The notes beneath the pieces were generated by a model. The model was not told the origin of the DNA. It ran no database searches and worked only from the letters and a program-made list of their open reading frames with translations. Below, piece after piece: positions 47,347 through 57,700 of a stretch of DNA of 64,000 bases. The position numbers and the translations under genes were made by a program. Numbering within the stretch: position 1 is the first letter of the stretch; every line of letters begins with the position of its first letter. The DNA is from an uncultured Rubritalea sp. (GTDB lineage Bacteria > Verrucomicrobiota > Verrucomicrobiia > Verrucomicrobiales > Akkermansiaceae): NCBI GenBank assembly GCA_937132085.1, contig CAKZNV010000107.1:39484-103483 (forward strand), in the 5' to 3' direction.

Positions 47347-49305
47347 CTAGGTTGCTTGCATTGATTTCTGCAATACGTCAATCACTTTACTGTCTTCAAG
47401 TGTAGTAACATTACCTGTGACTTTACCCGTCTTAACGAGTTCCTTGAGTAGTCTGCGCATGATCTTACCAGAGCGAGTCTTAGGTAGGGCAGGGGTGAAG
47501 TGGATCGCATCAGGTTTAGCAATAGCTCCGATGACTTTACCAACGTGATTTCTAAGCTCTTTCTTAAGTGCGTCAGTATCTTTAACACCAGTTTTCAGAG
47601 TCACGAAGCAGACGATGGATTCACCTTTGATCTCATGTGGTTTACCTACGACAGCGGCTTCAGCTACTGTTTTATGAGAAACCAGTGAACTTTCCACCTC
47701 GGCTGTGCCGAGTCTGTGACCAGAGACGTTGAGAACATCATCGAGACGACCTACGATGTAGATATTGCCTTTCTTGTCCTTACGAGCACCATCACCAGCA
47801 GTGTAAACACCCGGGTAGTCGCTCCAGTAAGTGTCTTTATAGCGCTTTTTGTCTTTGTAGATATTACGCAACATAGATGGCCATGGCTTGCGGATAACAA
47901 GTTTCCCTGGGACGTCTGGCTTACACTCGTTGCCTTCTTCGTCTAGAATTGCCGCATCCACTCCGAAGAATGGTAGTGTGGCTGTTCCAGGCTTAATCGG
48001 TGTGCACCCAGGTAGTGGTGAGATCATCACAGCACCAGTTTCTGTCTGCCACCATGTGTCCACGATAGGGCATCTGCCACCACCGATTTTCTCATAATAC
48101 CAGAGCCATGCAGCTGGGTTGATCGGCTCACCAACGGTGCCTAACAGACGTAGTGATGAGAGATCATGCTTATCCACATGTTCGTCACCAGCCTTGATAA
48201 ATGCTCGGATCGCTGTCGGTGCAGTGTAGAAGATAGATACGCCGTATTCTTCGATGATACTCCAGAAGCGATTCCACTCTGGGTAGTTCGGAGCACCTTC
48301 ATACATGATCTGTGTGACGCCATTTAGCAGCGGTCCATAGGTAATGTATGAGTGACCAGTGATCCAGCCCACATCAGCGGTGCACCAGAAGACATCGTCT
48401 TCCTTCATGTCGAAAATATATTTGCAGGTAGTGTAAGTGCCGACCATGTATCCACCAGCAGTGTGGAGGATTCCCTTAGGCTTACCAGTAGAACCAGAAG
48501 TGTAGAGGATGAAGAGAGGGTGTTCAGCATTGAAGCCCTTTGGCTTGTGAGTTCCTGGCATGTCTGCGATAGCATCATCCCACCACTTATCGCGGCCTTT
48601 TTTCATGGTCACATCATTGCCGACTCTTTTCTGAACGATAACAGTTTTGACAGTCTTGTTGCCTTTGAGAGCTTCATCGACGTTAGCTTTGAGAGCAACT
48701 GTTCCGCCTCGGCGCCAGCCACCATCACAGGTGATCACAGCTACTGCTTCTGAGTCATCGAGTCTGTCCTTGATAGATTCAGCGGAGAAACCACCGAATA
48801 CTACTGAGTGCACAGCGCCGATACGTGCACAGGCTAGCATGGCGATCGTTGCCTCAGGAGTCATTGGCATATAGATAATGACATTGTCCTTAGGTTTGAT
48901 TCCTTCGGCGATTAGAGCATTTGCGAATCTAGATACATCACGGAGAAGCTGGCGGTAAGTGATCACACGCTTGTCTCCTGGCTCACCTTCCCAGATAATA
49001 GCAGCCTTGTTACCGCGGCCTTCTTCTACATGGCGGTCCACACAGTTTTCACAGACGTTAAGTTTAGCTCCGCTGAACCACTTGGCATTTGGGGCTTTCC
49101 AGTCGAGAACCTTGTCCCACTTCTTTTGCCATTTCAGTTCTTTAGCTTCTCTTGCCCAGAACACATTCGGCTTGTCGATAGACTCAGCGTGCATGCGTTT
49201 GTATTGTGCCATGCTTTTAACTCTGGCATTTTTCGAAAATTCTTTGGATGGTTTGAACTCAGTATTTTCGTCTATCTCGATGGCTTTTTTGGCTTTCTTG
49301 GGCAT
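47347..49305 (-). CDS. acs: Acetyl-CoA synthetase
   Basis: YTSGSTGKPKGILHTAGGYMVGTY; WWQTETGAVMISPLPG; YIVGRLDDVLNVSGHRLGTAEVES; KTRSGKIMRR. Confidence 0.98.
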   Translation of the reverse strand: MPKKAKKAIEIDENTEFKPSKEFSKNARVKSMAQYKRMHAESIDKPNVFWAREAKELKWQKKWDKVLDWKAPNAKWFSGAKLNVCENCVDRHVEEGRGNKAAIIWEGEPGDKRVITYRQLLRDVSRFANALIAEGIKPKDNVIIYMPMTPEATIAMLACARIGAVHSVVFGGFSAESIKDRLDDSEAVAVITCDGGWRRGGTVALKANVDEALKGNKTVKTVIVQKRVGNDVTMKKGRDKWWDDAIADMPGTHKPKGFNAEHPLFILYTSGSTGKPKGILHTAGGYMVGTYTTCKYIFDMKEDDVFWCTADVGWITGHSYITYGPLLNGVTQIMYEGAPNYPEWNRFWSIIEEYGVSIFYTAPTAIRAFIKAGDEHVDKHDLSSLRLLGTVGEPINPAAWLWYYEKIGGGRCPIVDTWWQTETGAVMISPLPGCTPIKPGTATLPFFGVDAAILDEEGNECKPDVPGKLVIRKPWPSMLRNIYKDKKRYKDTYWSDYPGVYTAGDGARKDKKGNIYIVGRLDDVLNVSGHRLGTAEVESSLVSHKTVAEAAVVGKPHEIKGESIVCFVTLKTGVKDTDALKKELRNHVGKVIGAIAKPDAIHFTPALPKTRSGKIMRRLLKELVKTGKVTGNVTTLEDSKVIDVLQKSMQAT

Positions 49306-49363
49306 GATGAATTTTGATGTTAGGGTGAAAAATAATTTAGTGGAGATAAACTAGCAAAATAAA

Positions 49364-49411
49364 AGGGCTGAACACAACTACGTTTTCGTAAAAACGTGTC
49401 TGTTCAGCCCT
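49364..49411 (-). terminator. Rho-independent terminator downstream of the M42 peptidase
   Basis: Minus strand: AGGGCTGAACAGACACGTTTTTACGAAAACGTAGTTGTGTTCAGCCCTTTTATTTT. Confidence 0.85.
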
Positions 49412-49446
49412 AGCTAATTAATCTAACAGATTAACTATCGATATAT

Positions 49447-50673
49447 CTAAAGAGTAGAAGCGTTGTCTAGTCTCGCATAGTTGTTCTTGAGGTCGTCACG
49501 ATTAATGCCCTTACCTTTATTCATCTTATCGAGCGCGATGAATGATGCTTCCATACCAGCGATGGCAGAGAGGACGTCAGCAGTGTGTCCAGTCTCAGAG
49601 ATAGTGTGCATGTTACGGATAGGGAATCCAATAGATGTAGCAGCTGCATCGAATCCTGCTAGTGCAGCAGCCATCGCATCAGTGCCTGTGTCTCTACCTG
49701 AGAAATCTAACTGATAAGGAATTTCTTCGCCTTGGCATGCCTTCTCGATCAGAGCTACGAGGAAATCACTCGTGATAGAACCGTTCGTTAGAGAGAATCC
49801 TTTGCCCATTGTTAGAGAGTTCATCTTCTTAGCTCCTAAGTTCGGAGCAGCATCGTAGTCGTGGTTCACGTCAGCACCGATGAGGATGTCTGGCTTTAGT
49901 TCACCAGCGATTGCTGTTGCACCAAATCTGCCAATCTCTTCGTGCGTAGCCATTGTGTAGAGCACACGGATGTTCTTTAGCTGCTTCTTCGCAAAGATAC
50001 GAACGAGCTCAGCTACTACGAAACAACCGAGTCCGTTATCGAGATAGGCGCCGTAAAATGAGTCTTTTGAGAAGCCTCTGCGGATTGGGCGGTCGAGAAT
50101 GATCGGGTCACCAGCACGGATACCTAGCTTCTCAATTTGTTCCTTAGGCTTGTCACCTGAGACCTGAAGTTCTAGATAGAGTTCAGTCGGCTTGATGCCT
50201 TGGTCGCCAGTGCGCTGCTTAGGATCTGAGAAGTGGATCGCACCGAGAGCTTCGATAGTTCCACCTTCGATGAGTCTATATTTACCAGGATTCTTTGGCT
50301 CTTGTGAGAAGAGTTTGACCTCGTGGCCGATGAGTGTGCAGGGGAGGAATGAGTCGCTGTTGACCCAGATCTTACCATCTGCTCCGATGCTGCGGACTTG
50401 GAGACGGATCTTGTCAGCATGTCCTACGATCATTACTGAAACGCGATCATCTTCACCTGGGTGAGAGTCGAGCACGATTCCTGCATTGCCTTTAAATTGG
50501 TGAATTTCCCAAGACTTAGGTTTGATCTTTTCAAAGAATGGTTTGAGCACTCCGTAAGTCATTGCTGCCTCAAGTCCGATTGGGCTTGGTGCTGCAAGGA
50601 TTTCCTTCATGAAGTCAAATTGCTTAGCTGGCATGGATTTCTCCCATGCTGGTTTAGTTTTCTTAGTAGCCAT
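49447..50673 (-). CDS. M42 family metallopeptidase
   Basis: LAAPSPIGLEA; VMIVGHADKI; AYLDNGLGCFVV; MATHEEIGRFGATA; GRDTGTDAMA; RNMHTISETGHTADV. Confidence 0.92.
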   Translation of the reverse strand: MATKKTKPAWEKSMPAKQFDFMKEILAAPSPIGLEAAMTYGVLKPFFEKIKPKSWEIHQFKGNAGIVLDSHPGEDDRVSVMIVGHADKIRLQVRSIGADGKIWVNSDSFLPCTLIGHEVKLFSQEPKNPGKYRLIEGGTIEALGAIHFSDPKQRTGDQGIKPTELYLELQVSGDKPKEQIEKLGIRAGDPIILDRPIRRGFSKDSFYGAYLDNGLGCFVVAELVRIFAKKQLKNIRVLYTMATHEEIGRFGATAIAGELKPDILIGADVNHDYDAAPNLGAKKMNSLTMGKGFSLTNGSITSDFLVALIEKACQGEEIPYQLDFSGRDTGTDAMAAALAGFDAAATSIGFPIRNMHTISETGHTADVLSAIAGMEASFIALDKMNKGKGINRDDLKNNYARLDNASTL

Positions 50674-50811
50674 AATAATATTGTTTGTCTGTAGTGGTAG
50701 TTTTTTACTAGAGCCACCGTGAACCACCGACTATTGGATACAAGAGAAATTTCCTGAAATTGTGAACTTGTTATCTAGAAGGGGAAGCTATGATCTTTGG
50801 ACTATTGCCCT

Positions 50812-50935
50812 GACCTTTATTGGCTGAATGCCAATGTCATACCAGCATAGGGAAAGGAGTGAAGCGACGCATCCCTATGTAAAATAGAATGAGTGAAGTT
50901 GGCTGAAGGCCAACCTTATACCATTTGAATAGTTA
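50812..50935. repeat. Hairpin repeat cluster (ttggctgaatgccaa, ttggctgaaggccaa)
   Basis: Includes cataccagcatagggaaagg...gcatccctatg. Confidence 0.7.
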
Positions 50936-51084
50936 TTGGATTGTTTCTCTCTAGATCAGCTTTGCTACAAATTCAAATACTTCAACTCAAACTATTGCTC
51001 CAGAATAACTGCGAAGATGGTATTAGTGCTGATTAGAATGATGATACACATTAAGGCTATTATAGAATTACGTTTATATAGCGC

Positions 51085-51190
51085 TAAGGTTCACTTTCAG
51101 CGAACGTGTTATAATCCATGCCAACATAGGGATGCGGCGATGCCTTTCCCTATGCTGATAAAAATTTAGCCTTCAGCTAAACTGTTCAAG
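51085..51190. repeat. Hairpin repeat cluster, inverted relative to 50812-50935
   Basis: ggttcactttcagcgaac; catagggatgcggcgatgcctttccctatgctg; tagccttcagcta. Confidence 0.7.
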
Positions 51191-51236
51191 ACGAGCGGAA
51201 TGGTGAGAGCTCAGATGTGTATAAAAGTCAAAACTA

Positions 51237-52694
51237 CTACCTCAGAGTCATCACTGCTGGTGCGCTGGTGTTTCCGTAGCGGTCTACTGAGTAAACGGCG
51301 ATCGCATCTGGTTTGCCGGCTATGTTTGCGCCATTCCCATAGGTCACTTCTACTGAATGCCATTGTGCTTCGTAGCGTGCTTGGATAGCGTATTTTGATG
51401 CTCCGGCAGCACGGTTCCACTTGATGTTGATGTAGTTGTTTTTAGTGCTAGCAGAGATCGTTGGTGGTGCTGGGGCTTGAGCCTGCATCCATGTCATTGG
51501 TGGGACGAGAGCTGGTGCCACGTAGGCACCTTTTTGGAGTGCTGTAGTGACTCCAGCACGGTTTTGCATCAGAGATTTCATGCTCCAGTGGCAGTGGCCA
51601 GCCCAGTTGCTGCCTATCTTGCGGGAGAGGTTGACTTGATTGAGGATTTCACTGGCAGGGCGTCCTGGGTCAGTCTTGGACATGACTCTGTCAGTAGCGA
51701 TTCCCGGCCAGACTGGGCGCTTAGCCGCAGATCTCTGACTCTGGTCTCTCCACCATGTTAGAAGGTTGGTGTAGGATTGTTTTTTAGGGCTAATGCGCCA
51801 GTAAAGCTGAGGTGACATGTAGTCACACCAGCCATTGACTAGCCACTTTCGTGAGTCAGCAGCGAGGTGATCGTAGGCATTGATATTGGCTTCGATGCCA
51901 CGTGGGTAGCCTGGCTGCCAGATACCGAATGGGCTGATACCTACTCTTAGGTATGGCTTCACCTGCTTGATAGACGTATACATTTGCTTCACGAACGAGT
52001 CCACATAGTAGCGACGCTGAGCAGGTGTCTTACCGTCTGGGAAGATCTGTTTTGGCGTTCCGTCTTTGTTTACAAGTGGGTATGGGTAGAAGTAGTCATC
52101 GATGTGAATGCCGTCTACATCGTAACGTCTAGCCACGTCTAGCATGACATTGAGCGCACGTTTTCTGGCAAATTCGGATGACGGATCCATCCATTTGTAG
52201 TTACGGAAATTTCTGATGAGTGAGCGGTGAGTCTTGGTGATGTGGTTCGATGAAGTTGGTAGACTAGCATTCGGTAGTGCTCTGAATGGATTGAACCAGG
52301 CATGGACTTCGATACCTTTTTTATGTGCCTCATTGATGCAATATTCTAGCGGGTCGTAGCCGGGGGATTTACCCATAGTGCCAGAGACCCAGTGACTGAA
52401 TGGCTCATAGTTAGAGCGGTAAACAGCATCGGCATTGGGGCGGACTTGGAAAATGATCGCGTTGAGTTTGTATTGATCTGCTCTGTCGATCAGCGCACGT
52501 AACTCGGCCTTCTGGGTAGCTGCAGGGAGACCCGGCTTGCTCGGCCAGTCGATATTATAAACACAAGCTACCCATGCTCCACGGAACTCACGTGGGAATG
52601 CTGGCGGCTTTTCATTACTCCGCACATAGCTCTGCGCTAGGCAGAATGACGATAGTAATAGACTAAAAATAATGTTCCTCAGAAAAGATCTCAT
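51237..52694 (-). CDS. Glycosyl hydrolase-like 10 (GHL10/DUF187) family protein
   Basis: FRGAWVACVYNIDWPSKPGLP...LNAIIFQVRPNADAVYRSNYEPFSHWVSGTMG...YDVDGIHIDDYFYPYP. Confidence 0.9.
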   Translation of the reverse strand: MRSFLRNIIFSLLLSSFCLAQSYVRSNEKPPAFPREFRGAWVACVYNIDWPSKPGLPAATQKAELRALIDRADQYKLNAIIFQVRPNADAVYRSNYEPFSHWVSGTMGKSPGYDPLEYCINEAHKKGIEVHAWFNPFRALPNASLPTSSNHITKTHRSLIRNFRNYKWMDPSSEFARKRALNVMLDVARRYDVDGIHIDDYFYPYPLVNKDGTPKQIFPDGKTPAQRRYYVDSFVKQMYTSIKQVKPYLRVGISPFGIWQPGYPRGIEANINAYDHLAADSRKWLVNGWCDYMSPQLYWRISPKKQSYTNLLTWWRDQSQRSAAKRPVWPGIATDRVMSKTDPGRPASEILNQVNLSRKIGSNWAGHCHWSMKSLMQNRAGVTTALQKGAYVAPALVPPMTWMQAQAPAPPTISASTKNNYINIKWNRAAGASKYAIQARYEAQWHSVEVTYGNGANIAGKPDAIAVYSVDRYGNTSAPAVMTLR

Positions 52695-52814
52695 TGCGTC
52701 TGCAACATAGTCTATCTTTGTAATATGGAAACTTTAAATACAGAAAAGGTGATTTTTAAACTAAACGAACACGTATCGAACTCTAACTACTGAAGGCTCT
52801 GAATAGATGGAGCC

Positions 52815-53115
52815 GGTATGATGGATTTTTCTAACCACGAATCTCCACGAATTTTCACGAATGTTGTGCACGATGAAACTGAGGATGATGGATTTTTTTT
52901 GGCCATCGCCGCAGTTGCGGGACTAGCTTCACTAGCGGAAGGCACGGAATAGACGGAACCAGTATGATGAAATAGAACACTTTTTTTAGCAAAGCACCAA
53001 GCTTCCGTGTAATTCAGTGTCTTCCGTGGTCAGGCATCCCGCATATGCGGGGTCAAAGCACAAGCACACAACCCAAGCATTCGAGAAAATTCGTGTAGAT
53101 TCGTGGTGAAAAAAG
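52815..53115. repeat. Interspersed cacgaat/cacggaa repeats plus cccgcatatgcggg palindrome
   Basis: ccacgaatctccacgaattttcacgaatgt; ggcacggaatagacggaaccagtatgatg; tcccgcatatgcgggg. Confidence 0.6.
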
Positions 53116-53173
53116 CAAAGCACCAAGCCTACATTTCCTAAAACGAACTCAGTGATTCAAAAAATCAGAAGCT

Positions 53174-54553
53174 CTAATCATGCACCACTGGTGTCCCAAA
53201 TAAGGTGAATCCAGAAGAACGTTCGATCTTGATTGGTAAAATTTTGCCAACCATGCGGTCATGATTTCCGTCGAAGATGACGATCTTGTTTTGGCTAGTG
53301 CGGCTGCTGAGTCGGCTAGCATCCTTCTTAGAGCCGCCAGTGCAGAGCACTTCTTGAGTCGTGCCTACTAGAGCATCGTGTTTAGCGATTGCCATCTTGT
53401 TGATCATCGCTAGTAGATCTTGGTTTCGCTCTTCCTTCACTGTCTCAGCGATCTGGTCTACCATCTCAGCGGCTGGTGTGTTGCGGCGTTTTGAGTAGCG
53501 GAAGATAAAGGCATTATCGAAGCCAATGTCTCGCATCGTCTCCTTCGTCATGAGGTAGTCTTCTTCCGTTTCTCCTGGATAACCTACAATGACATCTGTA
53601 GTGATGGCTAGGTCCTTGCGGGCTTGCTTCATCTTGTTACAGATCTCTACGAACTTCTCGTTCTTGTAGGGACGACGCATCAGCTTAAGAATGCGGTCAC
53701 TGCCACTCTGCATCGGGAAATGGATGTGTGAGCAGAGTTTTGGAAGATAAGTGAACGCATCGATGAGGTCGTCACGATAGCCGATCGGGTGAGGGGAGGT
53801 GAAGCGGATACGCTCGATACCCTCGATCTCATGCACCTGCTCTAGCAGCTGGACGAATGGTGATTTTCCATCCACTTTTGGAAATTCTGTTCTGCCGTAA
53901 AGATTGACGATTTGTCCGAGCAGAGTGACTTCTACCACTCCACGGTCACGCAGAGTCTTGATTTCATCGATGATGCTCTGGATCGGTCTGCCACGTTCTT
54001 TTCCACGTGTGTCAGGGACGATGCAGTAGGAGCAACTCATGTTACAGCCCTGCATGATAGAAACGAAAGTCGAAGGATTGATTGTCTCTGTGACGTGATC
54101 TTTAATCGTGTTCTGAGAATCTTTTTCTTCCTCGATATCACAGACTGACTCTCCAATCATGGAGAGCTCCACATCATCCATGCGGCGTTCGAGTCGCTTG
54201 GTGAGGATGTCATCCACATATTGGAAAACCTTATGGTATTTCTGAGTGCCCACGACCACATCGAGGTGAGGCACATTATCGAATAATTCATTGCCACGGC
54301 TCTGCGCCATACAGCCCATGAAGCCATAGACTACATGTGGTTTACGCACACGGTGCTTACCCATGTGGCCCATTTTTCCAAGCGCCTTTTGTTCTGCTTG
54401 ATCACGCACTGAGCAAGTATTGACGAGGATAGCATCTGCATCAAACTCATCTTTAGTAAGCGTGTATCCACCTTCTGAAAACATCCGAGCAACCTGCTCA
54501 GAATCACGTTCATTCATTTGTCATCCGTAGGTCTTGATAAATACTTTAGGCAT
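53174..54553 (-). CDS. miaB: tRNA-2-methylthio-N6-dimethylallyladenosine synthase MiaB, candidate selenoprotein (UGA 54521-54523)
   Basis: True start ATG 54553: MPKVFIKTYG-UGA-QMNERDSEQVARMF...; homologs read KTYGCQMN. Remaining Cys (VNTCS, GFMGCMAQ, CNMSCSYC) intact. Confidence 0.9.
54485..54501 (-). promoter_or_regulatory. Candidate bacterial SECIS of miaB
   Basis: UGA + 19 nt + CUGAGCA-GGU-UGCUCGG: 7 bp stem including one U-G, GG at loop start, loop begins 26 nt after UGA. Confidence 0.75.
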
Positions 54554-54788
54554 AGCGAGTGCGTGATAGTGCGGGATGCCACATAAATCAACGTTAATTT
54601 ATGGATAGAAAACCGATTCACGATGAACTTTGCTCAGAATAAAACTCAATGTGAATTTCCACCCTGCGTTACTCGGGCTTCTTGGCCTCTGTGGTTTCGA
54701 GCGAATAATTTTACTATTTCACCAAGCTGATAGGGGCTTCAATAACACACTCACTATGCTAGCCAATGCGGTATGTGTTAAGATCAAT

Positions 54789-57700
54789 TTACCGTGCCAT
54801 ATTTATTCTTACAGGTTTTTTATCTTTATATTGAGTGATTTTACTGAGTAGAAAATTCTCTAGTCGTTTGTTTTTCATCAGCCGAGCTAAGTCAATTGCT
54901 TTTTGTTGAGTGGCTAGGGCTTGTTTGAAATCGCTTGTCTCTGCATAGGAAGCAGCTAATAAATCTAAGGATAAGGGGTGCTGACCTTTGGTTTTTTTTA
55001 CTAGATCTTCTGCTAGTTTGACTGCTTTCGCTCCATCGCGGAGTGAGGCTTGTGTCGATGTGGCATAAATGCGAGCGAGGTTACTCATGCTATTCATGTC
55101 TTCTGGGTGTTGTTTTAGAATAGCTTGGTATAGAGTTCTGGCAGCTCTAGGTTCCCCCATTTTTTCATAAGTGACAGCAGCCTGATGTTGATAGGATGTT
55201 ACATTAGGCCATTTTTTTATCAAGTTATTGTAGTGTTTGATCGCTTTTTTAAATTGACGACCCCGGTCAAAATATGCGGCAAGACTGAGTTCAAAAAGAG
55301 CTTCTGTTGGTGCAAGTTGATGTGCTTTTAAATAATGCTCTGCGGCAGTTATTCGATTGCCTTGACGCTCCAGGACGATTGCGTATTGGAGCTGCGCTTG
55401 TGGAAAGTCAGGATTCATTTTGATTGCCTTTTCTAGTATAGTTTGCGCTTCTGGATACTGTTTTAGCGAACTCAGTATGAATGCTGTGTTGATATGAGCT
55501 GCGACAAGATTGCTATCGATTGCCAACGCATTTTTATAATACTGAATGGCGGCTTGGCTATTTCCTTTTTCTTGCTGTAGCAGGCCTAAATAAAAATGCG
55601 GCTTAGCTGATTTAGGGTAGATTCCTCTGATGCGCTCGAAGTGGGTGATCGCTTCATTTGTTCGTTTATTTTTTACTAAGTAATCACCAAAGCTTAGATC
55701 GAAATCTCGTCTGCTGTGTGCAGCGATTAGAGGCTTTTGTTGTTCAAAGTAATCATAACTACTGTTTAAGTAACCTGCATCTAACAATAAACTCGATACA
55801 TTAACATAGGAGAAGGTTGTGGCTTCTCTTTCATACCATTTGCCCTTAAAGGGGAGTATGGCATCACGTAGTTTAGTGTTTTCCAAAGAGGCTAACTTTA
55901 GGTCTGCTAAAATTGTTTCGCTTGTTGCTCCACCTTTGTAAATAGCTACTAGCTCTCCTTTAGAGTCGAGTAACAATAGAAGGGGCACTGGGAGAGGGCG
56001 ATGTTTTCCTAGTAGAGCATTGTTTACTATCTGAATTGTTTCGATCATTTGTTGACTGGCATGGCCAACAGGAAAGGGTGGTTTAACTTCGTTAATGTAG
56101 TTTTCGGCAGCTTGTCGTCCACCAGAGAGAGTGTCTGTTGCTAGAGCGATAACACCTAGTCCTTCTTTTTGGTAGTTTGAGTAGTGTTTAGTAATTTCTT
56201 TGATCTCTTCTTGGCACAATGGGCAACTACTGCTGAATATTTTTATTAGAGTGCCTTTCTGGTTTGCGAGTGGCTTAAGTTGTTTCTTGTCTCCCTTTAA
56301 TGTTTCATAGTCGAGCCTAGGTAAACTGATTCTTGCACTAAGAATAATCCGTTCTTTTCCTGACTTCTTAGGCAGGATAACTGGCGTTTCAGATATGCTT
56401 GGAGCAGGAGTAGAGTGAGTGAGTAACTGCGCCTTCCCATGATTTTGGACCAGCAGGTTACGTTTACCTGAAATGACTCCAGAGAACGTTTCTTTCTCTC
56501 CGCCTGGCCATTTAACGGAAACGGAAACGATACTTGATTCATTACCGAAGGGGATAGTAAGGACTTTAGAGTTCTGGCTCAAGAAACCTTCACCAGCACG
56601 CAATGTCCTGATTATAGTTGGAGTGTTTTTGTCTTTGAAGTTTAAAGTAACTTGGGCTCCTATCGCATCACGGTTGGAGCTAGTGCCTCGAAGGCTTAAA
56701 GCTACCCAGTTGTTGTTGCTAGTTGAGTTATTTCTAAGGACTCTGATGCGGGGGGCTGTGCGGTTGGCAACGATCATGTCTAGGTTTCCATCTCGATCCC
56801 AATCTGCTACTGCGACGGTTCGAGCATCATCGATGAAATCTACTCCAGACATAGCAGATGCTGTGGCAAATCGTTTCTCTCCAGTATTGAGGAAAAAGCA
56901 ATTACGTTCTCTACCGCTCCAGGCTTCACCTTTAATCACTCTATTATTTGCTTCTTGAATAGCGGTAAGGTAGGCGGCTTGCACATCTTGAGATGATTGG
57001 TTCTCGATTGCTGATTCTGGTGTGAGCGACACGACCTGTCGCCAAAAGAAACTTCAGAGATCTGGAGCACTTTTCTCAGAGCTTACGAAGCCATTTGGGA
57101 CATAGATGTCTTCCCATCCATCACCATTGGCATCAATAAATCTAGCACCCCAAGACCAGCGACCTTGACGAGTTCCGGAGCTATAGACTTGGTTCTCGAA
57201 TGTCCCATCTTCTTTCTGGATGTAGAGAACATTTCCTTGTGAGGTAAATTGAAGTGATTTACGTGAGTTACTAGTAGCATGTGGCATGAATTGCTTTTGG
57301 AATGCGATACGGTTGCCTGCGGCGGAGAACATGTTTGAGACATAGAGGTCTGGTCTACCATCTCGATTAGCATCTCCCCAGGCTACACCCATGCTGAAAG
57401 ATGAGGTTTCTAGGCCTAGCTCCTTTGTTACATTGGTGAATACTCCTTTGTCACTGTCGTTTCTGTAGAGACAGTTTTTGCCAAAATCATTAGCAACAAA
57501 CAGATCGCTGTCACCATCTTGATCATAGTCTTCCCAGCTGGCAGAATAAGAAAACCGGCTGTTATCTTGATTGAGACCTACTTCTTGAGTCACATCACGG
57601 AATTTCCAGTCTCCTTGATTGAGCAATAGAATGTTTTGGCCACCATTGTTGGCATCAAAGTAAGGAATAGGTGAGGCGATTGAGGTTCCATGATCACCTA

